NCBI GenBank assembly: GCA_017628845.1
Contig: JAGBYI010000024.1
Span: forward strand, 1 to 60,311
Source: Bacteroidaceae bacterium
Lineage (GTDB): Bacteria > Bacteroidota > Bacteroidia > Bacteroidales > Bacteroidaceae
DNA length: 60,311 nucleotides
Reading direction: 5' to 3'
Shown: in pieces, positions 44,480 to 52,936 of the stretch
Layout: the number at the start of each line of letters is the position of its first letter
How positions within the stretch are numbered: the stretch's first letter is position 1
The notes under the pieces: generated by a model
What the model saw: the letters and a program-made list of their open reading frames with translations, nothing else
The model's database searches: none
What the model was told of the DNA's origin: nothing
Position numbers and translations under genes: made by a program

Positions 44480-45138
44480 TACAGAACTTCTCCTCACATC
44501 TCTTGCAAAGAGCGGTAGACGAGATGTCTTGCTTACCAGGTATAGGCAGGAAGACTGCCTTGCGTCTGGTCTTACATCTGCTTCGACAGGACGAGCGTGT
44601 AACGTTTACACTTACCGAGGCATTGTCCCTTCTGCGCACCGAAGTGAAATATTGCCGTATGTGCCATAACATCTCGGACACCGAGATCTGCGAGATTTGT
44701 GCCAATCCCAAGCGAGACGCCTCCATGCTTTGCGTGGTGGAGAACATACAGGACGTCATGGCTATTGAGTCCACCAATCTTTATCGTGGTCTCTACCATG
44801 TGTTGGGAGGTGTGATAAGTCCCATGGATGGCATAGGGCCAAGCAACCTGCACATACAGAGTTTGGTGGAGCGTGTGAAGGCAGGTGGCATCAGAGAGGT
44901 GATTCTGGCTCTTAGTCCTACGATGGAGGGTGATACTACCAACTACTTTATATACAAGCGTATGAAGCAACTGACAGAAACTTCTGCTTCAACTGATAGC
45001 GGTCATGAAGATACACCCTTCTCTCTGCCCAGTATCACGGTAATAGCACGTGGTGTGGCACAGAACGACGAGCTCCAGCACACGGACGAGGCCACCCTTG
45101 GGCGTGCCCTGGCCGGCCGAACTCCGTTTTCGGTATAG
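44476..45138 (+). CDS. recR: Recombination protein RecR
   Basis: Works with RecO (RecFOR) to load RecA at gaps. 220 residues: HhH motif [18 protein letters not shown] (~19), zinc finger [16 protein letters not shown] (~57-72), Toprim domain ([15 protein letters not shown], ~82) and C-terminal Walker-like [19 protein letters not shown]. It has a hydrophilic insertion of about 15 residues ([15 protein letters not shown], ~167) before the last strands, absent from E. coli RecR. It overlaps hisB by 4 bp and is thus coupled to histidine synthesis genes. Confidence 0.95.
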   Translation: MIQNFSSHLLQRAVDEMSCLPGIGRKTALRLVLHLLRQDERVTFTLTEALSLLRTEVKYCRMCHNISDTEICEICANPKRDASMLCVVENIQDVMAIESTNLYRGLYHVLGGVISPMDGIGPSNLHIQSLVERVKAGGIREVILALSPTMEGDTTNYFIYKRMKQLTETSASTDSGHEDTPFSLPSITVIARGVAQNDELQHTDEATLGRALAGRTPFSV

Positions 45139-45168
45139 AGGAATTTCATTGCTTGCAAAAGGAACGAT

Positions 45169-45540
45169 ATGAATAAACTGAAAAGACTTTATTTTGCACT
45201 TCCCGTTTGGATTGTGCTCATGTGCATCCCCTTTGAGATAAATGCCTGCAAGGGCATGGAGACTGGACTCAGTGCCAGTGTGCTCTATGTTTTCCGCATG
45301 CTGGTGGTGCTCTTTTCGCTGGGCACCATGGTGGGAGCCTTCACAGTGCTGAAGGACAGGCTCGTGTCCCAACTTCTGCTCCTCAGTATCTCTGCCTTCT
45401 GGGTGGTGATTGACTACTACCTGAACCTGAGTATGCCGGGCAGTGACAATCTGCTTTGGCTTCTGCCCATGCTCATAGTAGTGTATGTGGTAAGGTACAA
45501 AGCCGTGATGTGTGCCATAGGCAAACAGGAGGGAAAGTGA
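45169..45540 (+). CDS. Small four-helix membrane protein, unknown function
   Basis: 123 residues with four hydrophobic stretches (about 8-24, 37-58, 66-85, 90-108) separated by short loops, positive ends (NKLKRLYF; KAVMCAIGKQEGK). No conserved catalytic motif was recognised. The stop codon shares one base with the start of the acetyltransferase gene, so the two are coupled; recR lies 30 bp upstream. Confidence 0.8.
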   Translation: MNKLKRLYFALPVWIVLMCIPFEINACKGMETGLSASVLYVFRMLVVLFSLGTMVGAFTVLKDRLVSQLLLLSISAFWVVIDYYLNLSMPGSDNLLWLLPMLIVVYVVRYKAVMCAIGKQEGK

Positions 45541-46043
45541 TGAAACATCTGCGAGCCATAGAACCCGAGGACCTCGACCTAATGTACATCGTGGAGAACG
45601 ACCCCGAGGTGTGTCGCTACAGTATAACCACGGTGCCACTCTCGCGCTATGCTCTAAGAAGATACATTGAGGAAAGTGGGGGAGACCTCTACCGCGATTC
45701 TCAAGTTCGCATGACCATCATGGATGCCACAACTGGCATTCCTTGCGGTTTCCTGGACATTACCGATCTTGATGCCGTACATCGCCGTGCACAGGTGGGC
45801 ATCGTACTTACATCAGAGGCTCAGGGACGTGGTTTGGCAGCTATGGCTTTGCAGGAAGCTGCCTCGTATGCCCGAGACCAGGGTCTGCACCAACTTTATG
45901 CTATAGTAACATTGAACAACGAACGGGCACGTAATTTATTTTTACGTTCCTCTTATAAAGAAACGGCCATATTGCCTCAATGGTTATACATGGATGGCGT
46001 CTTTACTGATGCTGTCCTGTATCAATGCGTATTAGATAACTAA
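45540..46043 (+). CDS. GNAT family acetyltransferase (SpeG/RimJ-like)
   Basis: 167 residues. It begins KHLRAIEPEDLDLMYIVENDPEVC, typical of SpeG/RimJ-type GNATs, with the acetyl-CoA loop VGIVLTSEAQGRGLAAMALQE (~85-105) and a C-terminal NNERARNLFLRSSYKE. The substrate could be a polyamine or protein N-terminus; not determined. The start at 45540 is set by homology and by the 1-bp overlap with the preceding gene; an upstream ATG at 45456 would add residues unlike the family. Confidence 0.88.
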   Translation: MKHLRAIEPEDLDLMYIVENDPEVCRYSITTVPLSRYALRRYIEESGGDLYRDSQVRMTIMDATTGIPCGFLDITDLDAVHRRAQVGIVLTSEAQGRGLAAMALQEAASYARDQGLHQLYAIVTLNNERARNLFLRSSYKETAILPQWLYMDGVFTDAVLYQCVLDN

Positions 46044-46058
46044 ACTAACAATCCAACA

Positions 46059-47339
46059 ATGACACAAGACGAAATACTTGCTTTAATCAAGCGTGAAGTG
46101 GCACCTGCCATCGGATGTACAGAACCCATGTGTGTGGCCCTTTGTGTTGCTTATGCTACTGAGGCTTTGGGGGGAGAACCAGAATCTATTCAGGTTGGTC
46201 TCAGTGCAAATGTACTCAAGAACGCTATGGGGGTAGGTATTCCTGGCACAGGTATGGTGGGTTTGCCCATTGCTATAGCATTAGGAGCTCTTGTTGGAAA
46301 AAGCAGTTATCAGCTGGAGGTCTTGCATGACTGTACACCAGAGGCCGTTGAACGAGGTAAAAAACTCATTGAGAATGGTATTATAAACATCACACTCGAA
46401 AAGGAAGTTTGCGATAACCTCTATGTAGACGTTGTTTGCAAGAGGGGGAACCACCGTTCCGAAGCTATCATAGCACACGAGCACACGCGCTTGGTTTATT
46501 TGTGCTACGATAACAACCTCTTACTTGACGAGCGTTCCTCCCTGCAAGGTAAATCCTTGAGGGAAGCGGATAATAACCTCACCTTGCGACAGGTTTTTGA
46601 TTTCGCCACAAGAACGCCCATAGACAAACTGGAGTTCATCAACGAGGCACGTATCCTCAATGAAAAGGCTGCCGAAGAAGCATTGAAAGGAAACTTCGGA
46701 CATGAACTTGGCAAGACACTGTCCCGTCCTCTTGGCAAGGGCATTATGGGTGATAGCATATTTTGTCATATCCTTTCCGTAACCAGTTGTGCATGCGATG
46801 CCCGTATGGCTGGTGCCATGATTCCGGTTATGAGTAATAGCGGAAGCGGGAACCAAGGCATAGCAGCCACACTCCCCGTCGTTGTATTTGCCCGAGAGAA
46901 TCACAATACCGAGGAGGAACTCACCCGTGCCCTCATTCTAAGCCATCTAACCGCCATCTACATAAAGCAGAGCCTTGGTCGTCTCAGTGCCCTTTGCGGA
47001 TGTGTGGTAGCAAGTACGGGAAGCAGTTGCGGCATCACATATCTGATGGGCGGACATTACGAACAGGTAGCATATAGTGTAAAGAATATGATTGCCAACC
47101 TTGCAGGTATGGTGTGCGATGGTGCCAAACCCAGTTGTGCCTTAAAAGTGTCCAGCGGCGTTTCCACCGCAGTGCTCAGTGCCATGCTTGCCATACAGAA
47201 TAAGTTTGTTACCAACGTGGAAGGCCTCATCGAAGACGATGTTGACCGTTGCATACGCAACCTCACTCTCGTGGGGGCTAAGGGTATGCAGGAAACCGAT
47301 CGCATGGTCCTTGACATCATGACACATAAGAGGTTATAG
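46059..47339 (+). CDS. cyuA: L-cysteine desulfidase (CyuA/UPF0597)
   Basis: 426 residues of the serine-dehydratase-alpha-like family (YhaM). CyuA is an iron-sulfur enzyme that breaks cysteine down to pyruvate, ammonia and sulfide. Landmarks: APAIGCTEPMCVALC (~17; conserved Cys), SANVLKNAMGVGIPGTGMVG (~49), MSNSGSGNQGIAATLPV (~265) and CGCVVASTGSSCGITYLMGG (~310) with the cluster cysteines; GMVCDGAKPSCALK (~350). It follows the acetyltransferase by 15 bp. The last 23 bp overlap the antisense four-helix-bundle remnant. Confidence 0.92.
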   Translation: MTQDEILALIKREVAPAIGCTEPMCVALCVAYATEALGGEPESIQVGLSANVLKNAMGVGIPGTGMVGLPIAIALGALVGKSSYQLEVLHDCTPEAVERGKKLIENGIINITLEKEVCDNLYVDVVCKRGNHRSEAIIAHEHTRLVYLCYDNNLLLDERSSLQGKSLREADNNLTLRQVFDFATRTPIDKLEFINEARILNEKAAEEALKGNFGHELGKTLSRPLGKGIMGDSIFCHILSVTSCACDARMAGAMIPVMSNSGSGNQGIAATLPVVVFARENHNTEEELTRALILSHLTAIYIKQSLGRLSALCGCVVASTGSSCGITYLMGGHYEQVAYSVKNMIANLAGMVCDGAKPSCALKVSSGVSTAVLSAMLAIQNKFVTNVEGLIEDDVDRCIRNLTLVGAKGMQETDRMVLDIMTHKRL

Positions 47340-47481
47340 GTCTCATCTGGTCCATCATACGGTCGCCATGAGCAGGAAGGAAACGCTTGCAGAATACATA
47401 AGTCAGATGGTAGAGCACCTCACTCTTCTGGTAGAAGTATGTATTGCGCCAGGGTGCCTGCCTCTTTAGAACTTGCTGCAT
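47317..47481 (-). pseudogene. N-terminal remnant of a four-helix-bundle suffix-domain gene
   Basis: 54 codons, MQQVLKRQAPWRNTYFYQ, then KSEVLYHLTYVFCKRF and LPAHGDRMMDQM, then a shift to unrelated sequence RPITSYVS and a stop inside the cyuA 3' end (antisense). The first ~46 residues match the start of the four helix bundle suffix-domain proteins common in Bacteroidales (pattern W-NTYFYQK...LTY.F..R.LP..GDR..DQMVQAARSG); the remaining two-thirds of such a protein is missing, with the breakpoint near 47343. Its -7 box (47552-47545) is still in place. Confidence 0.65.
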
Positions 47482-47544
47482 AGTATAGTGTGATTTAATG
47501 GTTTAGATAGATGCTATAGATGTAATAGAAACTATAGATAGGGG

Positions 47545-47552
47545 CAAAGATA
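47545..47552 (-). promoter_or_regulatory. -7 box of the four-helix-bundle remnant
   Basis: TATCTTTG followed by C on the minus strand, 63 bp before the remnant start codon. Confidence 0.45.
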
Positions 47553-47575
47553 GAGTTTTTTTGAGAGAATAGATG

Positions 47576-47629
47576 CTATAGGTTCTATAAATTCTATAGT
47601 ATCTATAGCTTTTATAGCTTTTATAGCAC
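47576..47629. repeat. 9-bp tandem repeat, six units of CTATAG+3
   Basis: Six 9-bp units: CTATAGGTT, CTATAAATT, CTATAGTAT, CTATAGCTT, TTATAGCTT, TTATAGCAC. More CTATAG copies lie just outside (near 47514, 47532). The array sits between the remnant promoter and the 3' end of the first permease. Confidence 0.8.
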
Positions 47630-47649
47630 CTATCTTCTCACTCTCACTC

Positions 47650-50154
47650 TCATTCCTTCGCAATAATCTCCGCCGGTTTCTGCTTCATCACCCTTCGGAC
47701 GTGGAGGGAGACAACGAGGAGGATGACGAGGGAGGTCATGCAGATGCTGAGGAGGAGGGGCATGACGGGGGATATGAGGTGCTGGGGAATCTTCTCTGAT
47801 ACAGCCCACTCCTTCAGGAACTGGTTGAAGAGGATAATTGCAGGGATGGCAATTACGCTGGCCACACCTATGAGCCACAGGTAAAGGCGACCGAAAAGCA
47901 GAGCAATATCCCCTCGCTTGGCGCCATGTATCTTACGCAGAGCCACTTCCTTCTGTCTCGAACGGGTATCGAGGGCAATGGTGCTCCAGATGCCCATAAA
48001 GCAGACGATGAAACATATTGCAGAGAGAATCCAGGCACCACGCTGGAAGTTTTCTAACGCAGAGAGTTCTTGAGTATATTTCTCGCGCAGATTATTCACC
48101 GTGGGTTCCAGCGGTAACGGATTGATGCGGTGCATTGCGTCTTTCATCTGCTCCATCACTTCGTGGTACTTGCCTTCTTCGGGTTCAATGATATATTCTA
48201 CCGAGAAATTTTCGGGGCATTCCTGCATCACCGCACATTCCCATTTCTCGTAATCTTTTGTGTCATTCTTATAGGGCAGTGTGGCATAGGTTCCGCCGAT
48301 GGGTAAAGTGGAGGAATACTCTGGGGTTAAGGTTCCCGATTTGATAACTCCTAAGGAATCCAATTCTGCATACAATTTTTCACTCAGCAAGATGCACTCT
48401 TGTCGTTGCTCCTTGGGTACAAACCATTTGATGGGGCGTTGCCAAAAGTCGAAGTATGCGGTGTCTGTCAAATAGTGCATCAGGAAGTTCTTGCGATTCA
48501 GCGCCTCTTTCGCTCCAGGGGTTTCCATATATTCCTGAAACGTGTTGAATATTTCGTTATTCTTAATGGCACGCGTGATATGCTTAGGATTTGTTTGCAG
48601 GTATTCTTCAAAAAGCTTGCAATCCTCTAAGTCGTAGGGGCGAATCTGAATGCATTCGGCATAACGGTCGTCGTTGTCGGGAATGTTTAATTGGTCCTTG
48701 ATGTATCCCATGAGTTGTGAGAACATCAATGAACCCGTAATGAATACCATACACACCACCAACTGTATTCCCAACATCGTGTTGCGCAAAGCGTGGCGGG
48801 CATTGCGACGCATACCAGCCGCCAATCCTCGGTTGGTTTTGCGTATGCGGTATAATGTAATCCACACGATGACGGCACAGAGCAAAACAATGCTACCATA
48901 AATCCAAAGCATTGTTTCATACTGTCCGTACACCACCCATCCCCATGCGTCAAACATGACATTCAGGTATTGCTCCGAATAATTTGCTAACCATGATATC
49001 AGAATCATAGCCACCGCCAACGCAGCCGTTAGCGTTATCATTACTTCTGTCAGGAACAAGGCAAACAGACTTCTCGCCGAAGCGCCATGCACCGTGCGGA
49101 GCGCCACTTCGCGTCGGCGCATCTGGAAGAGTTGGATTTGCATTTTCAAGAATCCCACAAGGGCAGCCAGCAATACCATGGAACTGATGAGATAGACAAT
49201 CGTGCGCATCAGCATCAACTCCCGGTTATGCTCCTTCAACACATCGTCAAGGAGGCTCACCTTTGCCAGCAACCCCAAAGGCGCAAGTTTTCTGTTCGCC
49301 TCTGCCTCCAATTCTTTCACGGAGTATCCTTCCTGCAACAGAATTTCGTAGTCGGTATCTATGGCTTTCCATTCGAAAGACACATCCTTCCAATCCCCAC
49401 AGAGGTAAGTTTGATCCGCCGTAACATCTGTTTGCGTCAGGGTGCGATAAACGTCCCTCACTGTGTAAGTGGCAATATGTGCAAGGTAGTCAGCGCCCAT
49501 TTCTCTAATCACAATCTTGGTGCCTATGGGATTATCGTCGCCACAGATTCGTTTTGCCTGCGTTTCGCTCAACACTGCTTCACCGTAGTTCAGCACAGGA
49601 ATCTTTTCGCCCGTCAGTGCCGAGCGGATGCCACGAAAATTCAGATACTCAGGAAGGGTATTGCAATGTGCAAGGTCCATGCTTCGTTCAGTAGAATCTG
49701 CTAAAATCAAGGTGACTTTTTGAACCAGGTAAATACCATCGTCATAGAATAGTTTTTCCACCCCAGCCATGCCCCCACCCGAAGTAAGGGCAGCATGAAT
49801 TTCATCGTTAATTGTAATACGATTTTGATTGGACGGCACATCATCAGCCACCTGCTCTTCTGTAGCACTTTTGACGAAACTCATCTCATACAGGCGGTCG
49901 TAATAAGGTTCGTCACAAACAGCAGGCGGAGCATAATGGCTCAGCACAAAGTGCGTAGCCGCCAGTGTAACCATACCCACCGCCAGCGCCAAAACGCTGA
50001 CAAGGGTCTGGAACTTGTATTTCATGAGATTGCGGTAGGCAATCTTAAGGTTGTGAGAGAGGAAGACCCAGCGGACCCTCCCCCTTACCCCTCCACAGGG
50101 GAGGGGAGTATGATGTACTGGGGATTGAGATAGATTATTATAATGATGAGACAT
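47650..50154 (-). CDS. MacB/FtsX-type ABC permease 1
   Basis: 834 residues, two FtsX modules in tandem: membrane segment 1 at ~50-68 (VSVLALAVGMVTLAATHF), a periplasmic MacB-like domain to ~330, three membrane segments at ~335-450, then a second module with membrane segments at ~480, ~715, ~770 and ~810. Cytoplasmic loops carry RRREVALRTVHGAS and SRQKEVALRKIHGAK, the FtsX coupling motifs; it ends PAEIIAKE. Such permeases with a MacB-like ATPase drive periplasmic substrates outward; the substrate is unknown. Residues ~8-31 (QSPVHHTPLPCGG...) are translated from a palindromic repeat (50073-50108) and its flank; no Met occurs between residue 1 and 44, so this leader must be used. It is the last gene of the cluster. 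Confidence 0.9.
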   Translation of the reverse strand: MSHHYNNLSQSPVHHTPLPCGGVRGRVRWVFLSHNLKIAYRNLMKYKFQTLVSVLALAVGMVTLAATHFVLSHYAPPAVCDEPYYDRLYEMSFVKSATEEQVADDVPSNQNRITINDEIHAALTSGGGMAGVEKLFYDDGIYLVQKVTLILADSTERSMDLAHCNTLPEYLNFRGIRSALTGEKIPVLNYGEAVLSETQAKRICGDDNPIGTKIVIREMGADYLAHIATYTVRDVYRTLTQTDVTADQTYLCGDWKDVSFEWKAIDTDYEILLQEGYSVKELEAEANRKLAPLGLLAKVSLLDDVLKEHNRELMLMRTIVYLISSMVLLAALVGFLKMQIQLFQMRRREVALRTVHGASARSLFALFLTEVMITLTAALAVAMILISWLANYSEQYLNVMFDAWGWVVYGQYETMLWIYGSIVLLCAVIVWITLYRIRKTNRGLAAGMRRNARHALRNTMLGIQLVVCMVFITGSLMFSQLMGYIKDQLNIPDNDDRYAECIQIRPYDLEDCKLFEEYLQTNPKHITRAIKNNEIFNTFQEYMETPGAKEALNRKNFLMHYLTDTAYFDFWQRPIKWFVPKEQRQECILLSEKLYAELDSLGVIKSGTLTPEYSSTLPIGGTYATLPYKNDTKDYEKWECAVMQECPENFSVEYIIEPEEGKYHEVMEQMKDAMHRINPLPLEPTVNNLREKYTQELSALENFQRGAWILSAICFIVCFMGIWSTIALDTRSRQKEVALRKIHGAKRGDIALLFGRLYLWLIGVASVIAIPAIILFNQFLKEWAVSEKIPQHLISPVMPLLLSICMTSLVILLVVSLHVRRVMKQKPAEIIAKE
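50073..50108 (-). repeat. Palindromic element inside the 5' coding end of permease 1
   Basis: GGACCCTCCCCC then CCCCTCC-ACAG-GGGAGGGGAG on the plus strand. It is nearly complementary, over its whole length, to the copy at 50194-50228, and 40-50 bp of flank (GATGTACTG-GGATTGAGATAGATT) is shared with the copy in permease 2. Confidence 0.85.
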
Positions 50155-50193
50155 GATTGTTTTTTATTGCTTATTCAATAGCTGTTGTAACCA

Positions 50194-50228
50194 CTCCCCT
50201 CCCTTGTGGAGGGGTTGGGGGAGGGTCC
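50194..50228 (+). repeat. Inverted copy of the palindromic element, upstream of permease 1
   Basis: CTCCCCTCCCTTGTGGAGGGG then TTGGGGGAGGGTCC. Opposite orientation to the 50073-50108 copy, about 33 of 36 positions complementary. In the mRNA the two copies flank the permease 1 start codon; it begins 13 bp beyond the permease 2 stop codon. Confidence 0.85.
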
Positions 50229-50240
50229 TCCGTTCGTCTC

Positions 50241-52625
50241 TCACTCCTTCGCTATCACCGCGGTGGGATTCTCCCTGAAGCACACTTTTACTTTATATGC
50301 AACGAGGGCGGTGATGATGAGGGAGATAAGCAGGACGATACCGAGGGCAGGGGTGAAGCCAAGGATAATCTGCATGGTGTAGGTCTTCAACCAGAGGTTC
50401 ATCAAGTAATACCCTATGCAGAGGCCTATGAGAGTGCCGAGGGCAGAGATGATACCATAGGTGCGTAGAGTGCGGCGCAGGCAATCCCCATAGTGCGCAC
50501 CGAAGACACGACGGATGGCTATGGCACGACGCTGGCGTTGGAGGTCGGCACTTATCAGCGTTATCAAACCGAAGAGGGCAATGCTAATACCCACTACGGA
50601 AAGCACGGAGTAGAACCACAGGTAGCGTTGCTCCCTTTCGTACTTCTCGGCAATGAGGTCGCCATAGTTTATGATGCGCACCTTTCCTGAATTTGGGGTA
50701 ATGTCGTGACGCATCAGAATTTCTTCCACGGCAGCAATGCCTTCCTTCTCCTTGCCGGGGAGGAAACGGAAGTATAGGTATCGGGTGGCTTGCTCCTCCA
50801 TGCTTGGACAGAAAGCAATCAACTCGGGTTCCTTGTAAAGGTCGCGCGTGCAGATGTCCACAGTGCCTATCACCTCCAGTTTATTGTGGGTATTGAGTAT
50901 AGGATTATCAGGTGTTACCCCGAAATACTCTTTTGCCTTGCTGCTCAACAGCACCTGGTTTTCTTTCCATTGGAATTCATCCTCTACAGGTTTCCAGAAG
51001 TTGGGTTTGATGTCAAACAGACGCATAGTGCCTTCTGTCAACTCCATCAGGGTGATGTTGTGCTGAAAACCATCAACTCTCCAGCCCAAAGCCCATCCGC
51101 GTTCGAAGATGGAATGATTCATCACACAGGTATCTACCGTTGCCAAGGCATTTATCTCTTGTGCCACCTCGGGCGTATTTACCACAGGACGAGCGTCGTA
51201 TCGCAAGCAGTCAAGAGTATAAACCCCATCGGGATTCACTCCCAGCACCTCGTCGGTGGCAAAGTGTACCTGTCTGCCACCATTCCACACGAGGAATACG
51301 AGCAACACACTAACCGCCACCTGCACCACGGCAAGGGGATAGTTCAAGGTTGACGTCCGCCCCTGTGGAGCACCTTGTAGGGCACGCTGATGTCGGCGAT
51401 TCTGTACATACACTGGTATCAGACAAAGCAAGAGCAGTGTGGCAAGCAACACAAGCAACGAACCTGCATACCACATATACACTTCGGTGTGGGTAATCTT
51501 CACCTCCTTGAAGAAGGTATCGAAGCTTAGTGTCATCAGCACAAAGGTGAGCACGCCAATGGCACCGAACATAAGCAGCACCTCTGCCTGCAAGCGCAAC
51601 AAGGTGTCGCGACTACCTCCACCCAGACAGATGCGCAAGCGGTGGTCTGTCCATCTGCGGTCGGCTGCGTTGTTGAGCAATGCCAGATATGAGAAGATGC
51701 CAGATATGAGCAATAGGGTGGAGAGGATGAGGAACACGCCCGGATAGAAGGCTGCCTTCCAGAAACTTCCCTCGTAGTTCAATAGTGCGCTCATACGCAA
51801 GGGTACGAGGTGGAGGCTTGTATAATCATCATTGTATTGCGAGGTGGAGAACTGCTCCAGCACCTCGTCCAAGGAGCGCTGCATTGCTTTGGGATTCGAT
51901 GTGCGTACATAGACCTCAGCACTATAAGGCGCATAGCAAAAGTCTTGGACAGGTGTGGGTTCAATCTGTTTGCACACAAAGGCAGTGGGATACTTTATCG
52001 ACTTTTCGTTCCTAAGGTTCACCACACCTACGATGCGGTAGGGTTCTTGAACATCATTTACCTTTCCCATTACCGTCATACCCTCCAGGTCGGTTGTTCC
52101 ATAGAGCGCCATAGCCGTAGACTCTATGAGTACCACCTCTCTTTCCTCGCGGGCAGGTCTGCCATTGATAAACTCCATTTCCATTGCCTCGAAATATTCG
52201 GGGTTGACACTTCTGGAAGGTTGTACGATCGTTGTGTCGCGGGTACCGATAAATTCTACACTTGCGGTGTGATGATACAATCCCACCTTGGCATCCGTAG
52301 GGGCATGGTCGCGGATGGCGCACGCCACACTATCGGTGAGCCAATAACTGTAAGCATTGAACCCCTCGGGGGTAGTTGCTTGCACAAGGTACACATTGTC
52401 GGCATCTGCCACATAGGTTTCTTCGTGTGTCACTCGCCATATCATAGAAGCAGAGAACACGAAGGCAGTCAGCGCCATAGAGATGATGCCCACGATAAGA
52501 ATGCTTTGCCCCATATTGCGCCTGATGTGGCGCAGGGCTTGGAGGAAGTTGATACGGACCCACCCCCGGCCCCTCCCTGTATGGAGGGGAGCAGGATGTA
52601 CTGAGGATTGAGATAGATTTTGCAT
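50241..52625 (-). CDS. MacB/FtsX-type ABC permease 2
   Basis: About 794 residues from the ATG at 52625 (an ATG at 52733 in the same frame would add 36 residues encoded by more repeat DNA). Same double-FtsX layout as permease 1, but a more distant paralogue: segment 1 ILIVGIISMALTAFVFSAS, cytoplasmic loops RRWTDHRLRICLGGGS and RQRRAIAIRRVFGAH, C-terminus RENPTAVIAKE. Residues ~4-22 (LSQSSVHPAPLHTGRGRGW) are encoded by the palindromic element and its flank; the next Met is ~36 residues in, past the conserved amphipathic start, so the leader is translated. It lies between permeases 3 and 1. Confidence 0.88.
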   Translation of the reverse strand: MQNLSQSSVHPAPLHTGRGRGWVRINFLQALRHIRRNMGQSILIVGIISMALTAFVFSASMIWRVTHEETYVADADNVYLVQATTPEGFNAYSYWLTDSVACAIRDHAPTDAKVGLYHHTASVEFIGTRDTTIVQPSRSVNPEYFEAMEMEFINGRPAREEREVVLIESTAMALYGTTDLEGMTVMGKVNDVQEPYRIVGVVNLRNEKSIKYPTAFVCKQIEPTPVQDFCYAPYSAEVYVRTSNPKAMQRSLDEVLEQFSTSQYNDDYTSLHLVPLRMSALLNYEGSFWKAAFYPGVFLILSTLLLISGIFSYLALLNNAADRRWTDHRLRICLGGGSRDTLLRLQAEVLLMFGAIGVLTFVLMTLSFDTFFKEVKITHTEVYMWYAGSLLVLLATLLLLCLIPVYVQNRRHQRALQGAPQGRTSTLNYPLAVVQVAVSVLLVFLVWNGGRQVHFATDEVLGVNPDGVYTLDCLRYDARPVVNTPEVAQEINALATVDTCVMNHSIFERGWALGWRVDGFQHNITLMELTEGTMRLFDIKPNFWKPVEDEFQWKENQVLLSSKAKEYFGVTPDNPILNTHNKLEVIGTVDICTRDLYKEPELIAFCPSMEEQATRYLYFRFLPGKEKEGIAAVEEILMRHDITPNSGKVRIINYGDLIAEKYEREQRYLWFYSVLSVVGISIALFGLITLISADLQRQRRAIAIRRVFGAHYGDCLRRTLRTYGIISALGTLIGLCIGYYLMNLWLKTYTMQIILGFTPALGIVLLISLIITALVAYKVKVCFRENPTAVIAKE
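52557..52600 (-). repeat. Palindromic element inside the 5' coding end of permease 2
   Basis: GGACCCACCCCC, then CCCCTCCCTGTATGGAGGGGAG (the 22 bases at 52570-52591) and GCAGGATGTACTG flank. The 22-base core is the exact reverse complement of 52880-52901. Confidence 0.85.
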
Positions 52626-52642
52626 ATTTGTGATAAATTGAG

Positions 52643-52790
52643 GACCCCTCCCCATACCCTCCCACAAGGGGCGAACAAGGTTTTTAGAAGATGGACTGAA
52701 ACAACGTTCGACGCCCGAAGGGGCTGAAGTCAATGTCCATCTGTGCCTTGTGAGGGGAGCACATTCCTGTGCGACGCGCGGACAGGAGTA
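52643..52790. repeat. Composite hairpin element upstream of permease 2
   Basis: GGACCCCTCCCC half-element at 52645, then a hairpin AGATGGAC (52689-52696)/GTCCATCT (52735-52742), then TGTGCCTTGTGAGGGGAGCAC and TGTGCGACGC. The same order of parts occurs at 59969-60040 with a different but also paired stem. Confidence 0.7.
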
Positions 52791-52879
52791 TAGTGTACTG
52801 GGGAGTGAATTTGGTTAATAAAGTTGTTAGTTGATTATATATATCATTAGTTAGGTATATCATTAGTTAGTAGTAACTA

Positions 52880-52913
52880 CTCCCCTCCATACAGGGAGGG
52901 GTTGGGGGGGGCC
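52880..52913 (+). repeat. Inverted copy of the palindromic element after permease 3
   Basis: CTCCCCTCCATACAGGGAGGGG at 52880-52901 (exact complement of 52570-52591), then TTGGGGGGGGCC. It lies 24 bp beyond the permease 3 stop codon and upstream of the permease 2 start. Confidence 0.85.
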
Positions 52914-52936
52914 GCTGGGTTTGTTTGGTTCGTTTC

